Of a DNA stretch of 64,000 nucleotides, positions 43,560-55,185 are shown in pieces. The stretch covers positions 37,617,834 through 37,681,833 of the forward strand of contig CM033745.1 in assembly GCA_019671005.1 (NCBI GenBank), read 5' to 3'. This DNA is from Hibiscus mutabilis (Eukaryota; Streptophyta; Magnoliopsida; Malvales; Malvaceae). The first letter of the stretch is position 1. Each line of letters starts with the position of its first letter. Both the position numbers and the translations under genes were made by a program. The notes beneath the pieces were generated by a model, which did no database searches, was not told the origin of the DNA, and saw nothing but the letters and a program-made list of their open reading frames with translations.

Positions 43560-44640
43560 GGAATTCAAAAATGCAAGAAAATGAGAAACCATTTGGTGAA
43601 GAGAAGCCTGCAAAGAAGAAGGACCCAATAGAGTCAAAAGCCAAAATAGTGAATGAGGTGGGGCATTTTACAAGAAGTGGTAGGTGTTATTCACCAGAAA
43701 CCTCGAAGGCAGCAGAGGAGCCGAAGGACAATGATAAAATGGTAATGACCGAGCCTAAGAAGATTTTGTAAGGAAGAGCCTCCCTTGAAGATTAATGAGC
43801 CAGTAACGGAGACACAAGCGCAAGAGTTCTTAAGGTTCTTAAAACAATGTGAGTATAGCATCGTTGAGCAGCTAGAAAGAAACAAGCACGGATTTCAGTT
43901 CTTGAGTTGTTTTTAAGCTCCGAAAAACACTGAAGTGCACTATTGAAGGTGTTAAATCAGACGTTTGTCCCAAATGACATATTGGTAAGTAAATTAGATC
44001 AAATAGTGGGCCATATTGTCGCGGATAATTATATCACTTTCAGTGATAATGAAATTTCGGATGGGGGCATGGGATCAACCAAATCTTTGAATATTACCAC
44101 CCACTGTAAGGGATATGTACTTGCCAGGGGTACTCATTGATAATGGTTCCGCTTTGAATGTTTTTTCAATGGCAACGTTGCAAAGGTTGTCTATTGATAG
44201 TTCACATATGAAGCCGTGTCATAACTCTATTAGAGCCTTTGATGGAACCCAAAGGGATGTGATTTGAAAGATTGAGATTCCACTGTTAATCTAACATATC
44301 GAGTATATCGTCGAATTTGTGGTGATGATATTTGACCAACTTATAATTTCTTGCTAAGAAGGCCTTGGATTCATTCAGTTGGGGCCGTGCCTTCTTCATT
44401 GCACCAAAAACTAAAATTTGTTATCAAGGGGAAGTTGGTAAGCGTAGGGGCCGAACAAGATATCATCACTTCATTAATCATGGATGCTTTTTACATCCAT
44501 ACTGACGAAGACGTTGTTGAGTGTTCTTTTAGGGCTTTGGAATTTGTGAATGCTACCTTTAAGATAGAAGGAAGCAAGATCTCATGCCCTAGACTATCAA
44601 ATTGCACTAAGATGATGGTTTGGTAGACTTTGGGATGAGG
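43560..44640 (+). pseudogene. D protease region
   Basis: The linker ends in FTRSGRCYSPE, as before the protease of Tat elements. The aspartic protease active site reads VLIDNGSALNV at 44130-44162. The downstream part (RRPWIHSVGAVPSSLHQKLKF) is the end of the domain. Frameshifts and stops around 44260-44350 break it. Confidence 0.75.
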
Positions 44641-45447
44641 AGCTAGGAAAGGAAAACGACTCGGAAGGAACTTGCAAGGGTGTTTGCATGCCAAGAGGGT
44701 CATCAGCAAGAAAGACCGGTTTGAGCTCAGCCACAAGCCCAATTTTCAGCAAAAGAAGTTAGAATGGAAGAAGAGGGAAGAGCAAAGGAAGACCATATTC
44801 AAAGGTGATGACATTTCGTGGGAGCCTATGACCTATCCCGACATGAAAAATATCTTTGTGTCTGGCGGGATTATCAATGTGGGACATAAAATACATGAAG
44901 CCAGTCTAGAGAGTACCAAGCTTAATGACGATGAGAGGTTTAGTGAGGCGTTAGAAGGGATGGACGTCAATGTGATAACCGAAGATGGAAAGAACGACAA
45001 GTTCTTGGCCGAAATCTACCCTTGCTTCCCGGGAGAGACACTCAAAAATTGGACCAGTGCGGATTTACCTATAGTTTTTAGGTTTGAATAAGAGTAATGC
45101 TTGAAACTAACCCTATTCGCTTTTGCCCGCAAGCAATAGGGATCTTTTGTAAAAAGGGCTTTCATATCAACTTGTTTGTTTTTCAATTGAATGAAAATGA
45201 TGTTTTCCACTTTTTCTCAAATGGAAAACATCATATTTGTTGCATTCTTTTATCACTTTTATTATATAGTATTTCATTCATTCCATAAATAATATCCTGA
45301 GGTAGATTTTGAGCAACCCTTGTATCTAGCTAAAATCGAGGAAGGTGATGATGCGATATAATATGAGGTTCTGGATGAATTACTCAGATTAATGGAAAAC
45401 AAAGACAAATAGATACTGCCCATCAAGAAGAGGTAGAGATCCTCAAC
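44641..45447 (+). other. D linker between protease and RT
   Basis: It contains an ORF at 44672-45091 that includes MKNIFVSGGIINVG. I recognise no catalytic domain, and an in-frame break precedes the RT. Confidence 0.5.
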
Positions 45448-46740
45448 TTGAAAACCAGGGAAGAAAGGAGGGAACTGAAGATTGGCACCGTATTCTCATC
45501 CAAGACCAGACATGAGTTGATCGTATTGCTTCTAGAATTCAAGAATGTTTTCGTATGGACTTATCAAGACATACTGGGGCTAAACACGAATATTGTGGTA
45601 CATAAGCTAATAATCAAGCCAAAATATAAACCAGTCCAACATAAATTAAGAAGAATGAGGGCGAAAATGTTATTAAAGATTCGAGAGGAAGTGAAAAATA
45701 GTATGAGGCTAGTTTCCTAAAGGTCACCAAGTACCCGAAGTGGGTGGCGAATATAGTCTCGGTACCTAAAAAAGACGGGAAGGTTCGTATGTGTGTAGAT
45801 TAGAGAGATCTCAATAAGCAAGCCCCAAGGATAATTTCACTTTGCCCCATATTGACACTTTGGTCGACAATACCGCGGGACATTCGTGGTTCTCTTTCAT
45901 GGATGGTTTCTCAGGGTACAACCAAATAAAAATGCATCCTGACGATATAGAGAAAACTACGTTCGTGACTATGTAAGGGACATTCTGTTACAAGGTGATG
46001 CCCTTTTGGTTGAAGAATGCCGGAGCAACCTATCAAAGACCCATGGTAACCTTTTTTCACAACATGATGCACAAGGGGATCGATGTATATGTAGATGACA
46101 TGATTGCCAAGTCTCGAACTGAAGAAGAACATATTAAAACTTGAAGAACCTTTTCTAGTGATTGAGAAAGTATCAGCTAAAGCTCAACCCGGCTAAGTGT
46201 ACTTTCACCGTTATGTCTGGTAATCTCCTAAGCTTTATGGTTAACCAAAAATGGATCAAGATTGACCTCGACAAAATGAAAGCCATCCAAAATCTCCCGT
46301 AACCTTAGACCCAAAAAGAAGTTTGAGGTTTCTTGGGGAGATTAAATTATATATCTCGGTTCATCTCTCGGTTGACCGACAAGTGTGACCCCGTCTTTAG
46401 GTTGCTTCAAAAGAACAATCCGAGGGTGTGGGATGAAGAGTGCCAAGAAGCTCTAGACAAGATGAAGAAATATTTGACTAATGCTCTGATTCTAGTAGGG
46501 CTGGTTCTAGATAGGCCTTTGATCTTGAACCTGACGATCTTTGAGAATTCGATGGGCTGTGTTTTGGGGTAACATGATGAGTCTGCGAAAAAATAGAAAG
46601 TGATCTACTATTTGAGTAGAAAGTTCACCGATTTTGAAATGCGGTACCCACCGATTCAAAAATTATGTTGTGCTCTAGTGTGGGCAACCAGAAGGCTCAA
46701 CAATACATCTTGTATCATACGACTTGGTTGATATCTAAGT
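45448..46740 (+). pseudogene. D reverse transcriptase and first RNase H
   Basis: RT blocks visible in order are KPVQHKLRRM, WVANIVSVPKKDGKVRMCVD with a TAG where Tyr is usual, FTLPHIDTLVDN, FSFMDGFSGYNQIKMHPDD and the catalytic YVDDM at 46088-46102. A connection domain with FLGRLNYISRFISRLTD follows. RNase H is weak: NSMGCVLG and YYLSRKFTDFEMRYPPIQK. At least six stops or frameshifts are present. Confidence 0.85.
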
Positions 46741-46939
46741 TGGATCCATTAAAGTTTTTTGATGGAAGCACTGGCCCTAAATGGGAGAATAGCCCATTGG
46801 CAAATGCTGTTGTCCAAATTTGACATATTATATGAGTCAAAAGGTGGTAAAAGGGAGTGCTATAGCAGATTTCCTAGCAAGTCGCGCTTCGAATGACTAT
46901 GAGTCTTTGAACTTTCATTTTCTCGATGAAGACTTGATG

Positions 46940-47440
46940 TGCATAACTGTTGAAAAAAGTCTACTTCGAAGCTTGAGTCGTGGAAGCTCTATTTTGAAGG
47001 AGCATCCAATGCTCTATGCCATGGGATTGGGGCAGTGCTAATTTCTCCAGAAAACACCTACTATCCCTTCACAAGTAGATTAGAATTCTTTTGTACAAAC
47101 AATATAGCCGAGTACGAGGCTTGTGTTATGGGCTTGTGTGCAGCGATTAAAAGGAAAGTCAAAATGCTTCAAGTCTTATGAGATTCATCTTTGGAAATTT
47201 ATCAGCTCCAGAAAGAATGGGAAACAAGAGACCCGAAGTTGTTTAGTTACTATGATTTGATCTAAGAGTTAGTCAAAAGTTTCGAGAAGGTCAGTTTTGC
47301 CTACCTTCCGAGGGAAGACAATCAAATGGCAAATGCTTTGGCAACGTTGGTCGCAATGTTTGAAGCGAGCGTCGAAGCAAAAATGAAGCCAATTGAGATG
47401 CAAATTTTGAAGAACCAGCTCATTGCTATAGTTTAGAGGA
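46940..47440 (+). pseudogene. D second (archaeal-type) RNase H
   Basis: WKLYFEGASN (near 46980) corresponds to the usual YFDGAS, so the first catalytic Asp is Glu here. NIAEYEACVMGL and REDNQMANALATL follow. This extra RNase H marks the Tat lineage of Ty3-gypsy elements. Confidence 0.8.
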
Positions 47441-47479
47441 GGAAGCGGATGGCAACCCATGGTACTATAATATTCTGCA

Positions 47480-48700
47480 ATATATCAAGTTCCAAACCTA
47501 CCCTAAAGAGGCTAATGAGAATGATAAAAGAACCATTAGAAGAATGGTTGCGGGATATGTTCTAGACGGAGAGTTCTTATACAAAAAGGGCAAATATCAA
47601 ATACTGCTGAGATGTGTCAATGCTCAAGAAGCTAAAAGCATCTTAGCCGAAGTACATGATGCATTATGTGGGACACACGCCAATGGTTTCTCGATGACCC
47701 AAAAAATTATGAGATACGGGTAATTTTGGTCAACCATGGAAGCGGATTGTATCAACTATGCGAAGAAATATCATAAATGTCAAATATATGCCGACAAGAT
47801 CCATTCTCCCTAATTACCTCTACACACTTTGAATTCGCCATGGCCTTTCGCTATATGGGGAATGGATGTCATTGGTCATATACATCCAAAAGCATCCAAT
47901 GGGCATCGTTTTATTCTGGTTGTTATCGACTATTTCACTAAGTGGGTAGAAGCAGCTTTCTATGCCAGCATAACAAAAGCGACAGTTTGCAAGTTCTTGA
48001 AGAAAGAAATCATTTGTTGCTACGGTTTGCCCAAAAGAATCATTACTAATAATGCTTCCAACCTGAACAACAAGATGATAGCCGATGTGTGTGAGCAATT
48101 CAAAATAACACACCATAATTCCACTACTTATCGTCCCAAGATGAACAGAGTGGTAGAAGCGGAAAACAAGAACATCAAGAAGATCATATAAAAAATTATG
48201 AACACTTTCAAGGATTATCATGAAAAGTTGCCATTTGCTCTATTTGCCTACCGAACGACTATACACACTTCAATAAGAGCAACACCATACTCGTTGGTTT
48301 ATGGCACGGAGGCAGTGCTACCTATTGAAGTGGAGATTCCATCGCTTCGAATTCTAAATAAGGTAAAAATAGAAGAAGCCGAATGAATACAAGCTTGGTT
48401 TGACTACTTGAATCTCATCGGCGAGAAAAGGATAAAAGCCATTTGCCATGGTCAGATGTACTAGAAGAGAATGATGCGAGCTTACGATAAAAAGTTTCAC
48501 CCAAGAAAATTCCGTGAGGGGGATCTAGTGCTTCAAAGATTTAAAGGTCGAGAAGGATCAACCATGAAAGTGAAAGCGTTTAAACAACGTTTAGTTTTCA
48601 CAATTTATGAGTCACTTAGGCATCCCTATGTTAGGTATGTTAACTCATACCATCATAGCATTTCATCTCTTTTACAGGTATTTGAAGGTTAGACTGGGAA
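47480..48700 (+). pseudogene. D integrase
   Basis: The zinc region has HDALCGTHANG and CINYAKKYHKC. In the catalytic core, the first Asp is in WGMDVIG. The second is replaced by Asn (ITNNAS instead of ITDNAS, codon 48048-48050), and Glu is in AENKNIKK. FAYRTTIHTSIRATPYSLVYGTEAVLPIE is the GPY/F-proximal part, ending with KFHPRKFREGDLVLQ. Stops occur at about 47720, 47812 and 48190. Confidence 0.85.
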
Positions 48701-48839
48701 CTTTCTGAGAAGAGAAGTAAACAACAAAGTGAAAACCCAGAAAGGATTTTAGGCGAAGGATTTCAAACTCGTAACATCAGGATTTAAGAGCAAATGAGGC
48801 ATATACGCTCAAGGATTTCAGGTGAAGAGTTTCAAAATC

Positions 48840-49110
48840 CCAACATCAGGATGTCGGGGTGAAAGGTTCTATATAGGAGGGACTCGTAGCTTCAAAGATT
48901 TCAGAGCAAAGGAGGCAAGTACTCGTAGCTCAAGGATTTTAGGCGAGGAATTTCAAACTCCCAGCATCAGGATGTCAAGGTGAAAGGTACTATATAAGAG
49001 GAACTCGCAGCTCAAGGACTTCAGAGTGAAGAGTTTTATATATAAAAAACTCATAGCTCCAGGGTCCAAGAAGATGAAGGGTGAACAGTGCTATATAAGA
49101 GGAACCCGCA
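48840..49110 (+). repeat. D 3'-region TATATA hairpin repeats
   Basis: Units with CTATATA(G/A)GAGGRACTCG(T/C)AGCT recur near 48869, 48990, 49034 and 49091. In the 49033 unit GAGTTTT pairs with AAAACTC around ATATATA. The array corresponds to the repeats before the polypurine tract in E1. Confidence 0.65.
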
Positions 49111-49136
49111 GCTCGAAATCTTCAAACATGGAAATA

Positions 49137-49224
49137 GGACAAAATTAGTGCTTTTAATCTTTGCTCTATTCTTGTTTTACTATAATGAGCAAAGAGGGGC
49201 AACTGTAGTCACATATTTTTATCC
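49137..49224 (+). promoter_or_regulatory. D polypurine tract within an inverted repeat
   Basis: GAGCAAAGAGGGGCAAC (49187-49203) precedes the 3' LTR. TCTTTGCTC (49158-49166) pairs with GAGCAAAGA (49187-49195). GGACAAAATTAGTG (49137-49150) is complementary, apart from one extra A, to the start of the D 5' LTR (CACTAATTTTTGTCC). Confidence 0.7.
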
Positions 49225-50743
49225 TTGTTTTAGTATTTGTTTTATCAGTATTATTTATAATTGTTATTATTGTTAAGTAAATCGAAAAATTAAAAAAATA
49301 AGATATAAATAAAATCCCATATATATATATATATATATAATAGTCCATTTACAAATTCTAAAAAATATTAAATATAGCCCATAAGGCCCAAATCCAAAAG
49401 CTAATCTGATAATAAAGAAACCCTAATCTATTTTGATTCTTTGCGCAGCTACACCCTAGCCGTCAGATATAAATTAGATCGGACGGTCTAGATTCTAGTA
49501 GGGACAACTCTTCGGCTCCAGCAAGCGCCTCACTCGTGCCTATCAAACTTCCCCACGCGCTCACGCATTTCGGTTTAATTTCCTAACACTCGCGTGTTTC
49601 AGGTATAACGGATAATCCCACGCGTGAATGCTCGTCCTCCCACTCTATCTCCACGCTGGGAGAGATCTAACGGCTACCAAAGGACCTTGCTCCCCAGGCG
49701 TTCTCTTCCTGGTCCTTTTCCCTCGTCGTTCATTCACATGCAAAGAAACACAAAAATCAAATTAACAGAGGGATATCAGGGGACAAACCAACATTCTCAG
49801 AGGATGCACCGAAATACTAGAAACAATAAAGGCAGCCAATGGAGTATTTTCATTTTATTTTCTATTTTCCTAAATACATGTAAATACAAGGTATAAAAGA
49901 AAACCCTAAACAGTTGTAAAAGGAACCGATTCGAAATTTTAAGCAATAGAGAATAGAGGAAAGAAAAAAAACTTACGGAGGTAACCCCTCTTCTTTATCA
50001 AAGCATGCATGTACATAAACTAGCGTTTAGTTTTTTTTATCTTCAACGTTCCGTATTCCCCAGTTTCGGTTCACCTTCCATCACGCTGTGGCCTTCACTC
50101 GCCGATGACAAGCCCCTTAGTCGTTTTGAGGCTGTATGTGGTGAATCGGTAAAGACGTGGGCAAAAATGGGAGGTTCTGTTTTTAAAAGAAGAAGGGCTT
50201 TTGATTTCTGGTTTCAAATAAAATGGGGGCTTTATCGTTTTTTAGATTTGAGTAGATCAGGGTTTAGAGAAGAAAAAGGGTTTGTTTGGGGGGTTTTGGG
50301 TTCGCTGGTCGCCGTTCGATAGTTTTTGGGTTTGGGACTGAACACACAGTGGTGTTCATCCCTAGTTTTAGAGGAAATAAGAGAAATGGGAGGTTTTCAC
50401 AGCGTTTTTGGAGAAAACGAGGCAAAATTTTCTATTTTCTGCAAAAAATGGTGATTTTTATACTCGGTTTAAAACGATACAAGGGTTATTTACCTCATTA
50501 AATCCTTCTGCGTTTTTGAAACTTCGCTCGTGTTCCTTCCGCCTTTTTAAATCACGGCCATAGTCCTCGAATTTTTAAAACCTTTGCCGCTTTCCCCTTT
50601 CCTTTATGCATATTTAATTTATGCTTTGTATTTTATTTTATTTATATTTCATTCCTATTTAATGTCTTTGATTGTCAGTTCTTGCCTTACCATGATAAAT
50701 GTTTGTGTTATATATGTGTTTTTGTATATTATATGATATATAG

Positions 50744-50782
<39 letters not shown>

Positions 50783-50910
50783 GTTATAGTTAATTGTGTG
50801 TGTGCACGTGCATGCATGTGTGATATTTTAAGTATAGTTTTGATATATTATATAGATATGATATATAATTTGGACACACAGACACACATATATATGTTAC
50901 ATATATGTTT

Positions 50911-50945
<35 letters not shown>

Positions 50946-51710
50946 GTAATTTTGATATATGTATTATATTTCTTTTATGGCCTAAAATATACGACCCTAT
51001 CTATGTGTATGTTTCTATATATAAAGTATATAATATATGATTTTATCTATATATATTACTTGCTTTATGTTTATTTGGTATGTATACGTAATATTTTGTT
51101 TATATATTTATTCATGCCGCTTACTTTATATATATTAGCATAATATATAGTTGGAAATATAATGTATATTGTTACCGTCATAGTTTGCGTGTATACATAT
51201 ATGATGAATATGATTTGGACATGTGATTCTTTATTTGGTCTCATTTATGCTCATTTGTCATGTTGTTATATTGCATCCGGGATATAAGCTGCTAATGCGG
51301 TGCCCTTTTATTTGGGAGTAAGCGCGGCTAGTACCAGTCATAGTGGTGGTGGTTTTGTCGCTTACTCTCGAATAGTGGGACCCTTCAAATTAACTCGCAT
51401 GTATAACCAAATTTTGGTTTAATTGTCACTTTAATTCGCAAAATCTTATATTAACAAAGAGGTAATTAATTTGGTACCGATATCTGGGCGTAGTGGGGGT
51501 GCGAAACCTTCCCCACTCGTAACCGACTCTCGAATCTAAAATCTCTTGTTTTATTTTCGGTGTTCGGTCTACCTAATCCAAGTGACCGGTGGCGACTCTA
51601 AGTCTTTTATTTTTAAAAAACAAAATTTCCTTTTTAAATAAACATTTTCAAAAAGAGGGATATATTGGACCAATTTGGGTTAACCATTTGAATTTCAAAA
51701 ACTCGCTACA
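49204..51710 (+). repeat. D 3' LTR, 2,507 bp
   Basis: It starts TGTAGTCAC and ends CTCGCTACA. A TATA box, GTATAAAAG, lies at 49891-49899, AT-dinucleotide runs at 49321-49338, 50744-50778 and 50919-50945, and the leader hairpin at 51309-51374. Confidence 0.9.
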
Positions 51711-52047
51711 GTAGCAACAAAACCATCATCCACGTGAAGGGAAACAGGCCAACCAGGGGCTGCCATGTGGCAGCTTTTTTAGCAGGAAAACTAAGATTCA
51801 TCCATTTTTTGTGTTTTTTGGCAAATTAAGCAGAAAACTAGTAATTGGTTTTGTTGGGTTTATTATTTATCGAATATGAGTTGTAAAAAAATGAGGTTTG
51901 GGCTTTGTAATGAAAATGGGCCTTCTGATATGTGCATTGGATACTTTTATGGACATTTGGATATTTGGACCCCTTTTATTTATTTATTTATTTAAGAGAA
52001 AATATATCATAGATATATGTATACCCGGTTAAAATTAAGCTATTACA
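51711..52047 (-). repeat. G LTR, smaller piece
   Basis: On the minus strand it begins TGTAATAGC directly after a polypurine tract (GAGCAAAGAAGGGCAGC). It ends where D begins; the remainder of the LTR is at 33913-36145. Confidence 0.7.
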
Positions 52048-54908
52048 GCTGCCCTTCTTTGCTCATTGTTGTGGAACGGCGGGAATTGAACAAAGACTGC
52101 AAAGTCACAAATTTTACCCGAACCATCTGACTGTTGCACTTCCACTATTCTTCCTCTCTAGAAAGCTTAAACAAGTTCTTCTCATTAGGAACCTCCCCAT
52201 CCTTCTGTCAAGGGTAACCGTAAAGTTTGAACTAGCTCTTCTCAGTAGGAACCCATTTATTCCTCTTGGTCATTCTAATCTACCTCTCTGCAAAGGTGTC
52301 GAACAAGTAAGCTCTTCTCATTAGAAACTCCTTGTTCTTCTTGAAAATGTTGATATGTCTTTCTATAAAGGCGTTGAATAAGCAAGCTCTTCTCATTAGG
52401 AATTTCTCACTCTTTAAAAATGCGAACTCTTATCATTATGAGTTCTTAATTCTTCTAAAATATTAATCCACCTCTCTGCAAAGGTGTTGAACAAGTGAGC
52501 TCTTCTCATTAGGAACTCCTCATTCTCTATTAGAAATATTGATCCACTTTTCTCTGCAATAAAGTTGATATTCATTCACTGTTAGAAATGTTAATCCTTC
52601 TCTCTATAAAGGTGTCAAACAAATGAGCTCTTCTCTTTAGGAGCTCTCCATTCTTCTTGAAAACATCAATCTACCTCTCTGTAAAGGTGTCAAACAAGCA
52701 AGTTCTTCTCATTAGAAACTTTTCATTCTTCGAAGGGTGAACTCTTCTCATTAGGAGTTCTTTATTCTTTGCTGGGCGAACTCTTCTTATAGGAGCTCTA
52801 TAATCTTGTTGGGCGAACTTTTCTCATTAAGAGTTTTGTATTCTTTGTTGAATGAACTCTTCTCATTAGGAGCTCGCCATTCTTTTCTAGGAATGTTAAT
52901 TCACCTCCTCTTTTGGGGTAAAACTAAACTTGTATAAAGAAATATCTTCAGTTAATAAAAGTTCAACCTAAAGTAGTATGAAATCTCCTTAATTTCAGCT
53001 TGAAGCCCTGAAATCTATAAAGTCGTTATTTTTTCTGCCTAAGGTGTCTCGATCTTTCAATTTGAAACTCGCATCAGACCATTTGTTTCTTTTCTTCTGT
53101 TGATCAACCTCTTTCTGTGCTTGCAACATGTATGATTGATGACCCAAAGGCTTTAGAATTGGACTGCACTTTCTGTCTTTTGCAGACAATCAGGAAGTCT
53201 TTGTTGAGATCTACCTCTTCAAATAGATTGACATCTTTGATTCATGAAATTGTGATTGAAATCTTTGCTAATCTTTACTGAATATACTTCTCCAATCTCG
53301 AAGTTGTAGATTGAAATTTGGCTTGTTCATTGTTGTTCTTGTAAATTCCACTTGGATGGGCTCTGATCTTCTTTGCTTCTCCGTTAAGTTTTTTGCTTCT
53401 GTTGCAAAGGTATCCCATCTCTTTATATTGTTCTTATTAAATCTTGCTTTGCTTGATCTTCTTGAGTTTGGTCTGAAATTCATATTGTCTTCATGCCCTG
53501 ACAAAATTTGCCCCAAAATCTTGTTGTTCAGCTCTTATTCTTCTTGAGCAAATATTGACTTCTTTAGTAATCAAATTCTCTTTAGGCTCTGCATTCTTTC
53601 TTTTCTATTTTGATCTGCACTCTTATGCACAATGATGCCCCATTAATCTCCTTGTTTCTGGCCTCAACAAGTAGAATTTGCCCCTACTGCATCATCTAGG
53701 GTGAGTAAATGCCTCAGGTCCCTGAAATTTCTTCAAATCCTTTTAGTCCTTGAATTATATGCATACTTGTCCCTCTTTATAAAGATGTTTGAACAATCAA
53801 GTTCTTTTCATTAGGAAATTTATCTTTGGAAAATGAACTCTTCTTATTATGAGCTATGCAATCTTTTCCAGGAAAGCTAATTCAACTTATCATTTGGGGA
53901 AAAACTGAACCTGCAAAAAAATATCATGAGTTAATAAGAATTCTTCTTGAAATAGTGTGAAATATCTTCAATTTTCTGCTTGAAGCATTGGGATTTCTAG
54001 AGTTGCTGATCATTCTTCCTAAAGAGTTTCGATCTTTCCATCTTAAACTCGCATAAGATCTTTTGTTTCTCTTTCTCTATGCTTGAAACATATATGAATG
54101 GGTCTATTCCTCCAATCTTGAAGTTGTAAGTTGTGATCTTTTCTCGTTCCTTGCTTATTTGTAGATTCCCGTTGAAACATACAAAAAAGTTTTTAATGTA
54201 TGAATTAGCATGCTCTTATCCTATGGATGCCTAGCTATATATGATTCATGAATTGTGAAAATTGAGGATCACTTAGGTGAACTTTCATCTTCAGGGAAGC
54301 TCAAAATTTCTTTGCTCCATTTTTCAAAACCCTTTTTACTGCCAAAGTAACACATCTCACACTCAGGTTCAATTTTCAGGATCTCTGCGTCTTTTTGCTC
54401 TAAAGCCCCTTTTCAAGTTTTCACTTTAGATTGCTTTTCTCAAAGCGCCCTTTCAGGTTGTCACTTTGGTTTTTTTTTCTCTTTTTTCAAGGCACCTTTT
54501 CGGATTTTTACCTCAATTTTTTTCTTTTTCTTTTTCTCAATGCACCCTTTCAATTTTTTACCTCGTTTTTTTCCTTTTCTTTTTTTCTCTTTCTTTTTTT
54601 CTTTTTTTGAAGTGCCTTTGTGGGTTTTCACCTCGTTTATTTCTTTTCTTTTGTCTTTGCAATGATGTTTTTCCTTTGTTCCAAATAAAATTGGTTTCAA
54701 TTATGATAGAACTCGTACTTTCTTTTCACGGATTCATTACATAAACTCTTCTCTTGCCATGTCTCACCTGCACCTCACATTGGAAAAAACTTGAGTACTG
54801 ACGACAACTCCTTTCTTGTGAAGCTATTCTTGCTACGTCTCTATTCAGCTTCTTTGAGAACATACTCTCTCATGGTTCTAAAGGAGATCATCACTTCTTT
54901 TGTTCCAA
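52048..54908 (-). repeat. G 3' internal region with hairpin-repeat arrays
   Basis: About fourteen copies of a GAACTC-TTCTCATTAG-GAGTTC-like unit occur between 52170 and 53850, most with self-complementary ends. From 54400 to 54630 there are five copies of a GCACCTTTTCGG-TTTTTACCTC-like unit separated by pyrimidine tracts. No protein remains are recognisable. The ORFs near 53311 and 54466 are low-complexity and unsupported. Confidence 0.65.
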
Positions 54909-55080
54909 CTTGCGGATAGGGGTGTAAATGAACCGAGCTTGACCGAACAAGGGTATGTTTGTGTTCATTTATTTATTTTTAAAGGTGTCCGAACTCAGTT
55001 CGTGTTCGTTTAAATTTTTAGTGGCATGTTCAAGCTCGATTCGTTTATTTTTTGGTGCATTTAGGCTTGGTTCGTTTAAC

Positions 55081-55185
55081 GTTCGCGAACGTGCTCGTTT
55101 AACATTCGCAAATATGTTCGTTTAGCGTTCGTGAACATGATTGTTTATATATGTTCGTCAACTTGTCCGTTTAGCTTTCGCGAAC
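55081..55185. repeat. subterminal repeats of the hAT element
   Basis: Palindromic GTTCGCGAAC-like words occur at 55081-55090, 55104-55113, 55126-55136 and 55175-55185, interspersed with CGTTTA. hAT transposases are known to bind short clustered subterminal repeats. Confidence 0.5.

Larger units (their letters stand above)
36146..51710 (+). mobile_element. D: Tat-clade retrotransposon with full but dead pol, carrying element E
   Basis: The 5' LTR starts at 36146 (TGTAGTCAC), is broken at 36168 by element E, resumes at 40750 and runs to 42391. There a deletion joins it to the middle of gag. Protease, RT, RNase H, a second RNase H and integrase follow in that order, then a repeat-rich 3' region, polypurine tract and a complete 3' LTR (49204-51710). 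The second, archaeal-type RNase H is the hallmark of the Tat lineage. Flanking pentamers GTTGT and GTAGC agree at only three of five positions, so the insertion is old or the ends are mutated. Stops and frameshifts are scattered throughout. Confidence 0.85.
33913..54908 (-). mobile_element. G: Tat-like retrotransposon in minus orientation, split by element D
   Basis: The parts are an LTR in two pieces (33913-36145 and 51711-52047), a polypurine tract on the minus strand (52048-52064) and a repeat-rich 3' internal region up to about 54908, after which a hAT transposon starts. The LTR sum is 2,570 bp, the same size class as the other Tat LTRs here. Minus-strand landmarks in order are the TGTAATAG start, TATA box, leader hairpin, the GTGCTAATCCTTCCCC box and GGTGGCGACTCC near 34185. 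No coding remains are seen in the window. Whether the rest lies beyond the hAT and E2 insertions cannot be seen. Confidence 0.65.

Noticed and set aside
50798..51143. Tyr/Ile-rich ORFs in the D LTR
   Set aside because: They result from TATATA and TGTGTA microsatellites.
51711..51715. Target duplication for D
   Set aside because: GTAGC here and GTTGT at 36141-36145 agree at only three positions, so I do not call it a duplication.
54466..54744. ORF of 92 residues rich in Phe and Ser, and its Lys-rich opposite-strand counterpart
   Set aside because: Both come from the pyrimidine tracts between tandem repeats; composition alone explains the openness.
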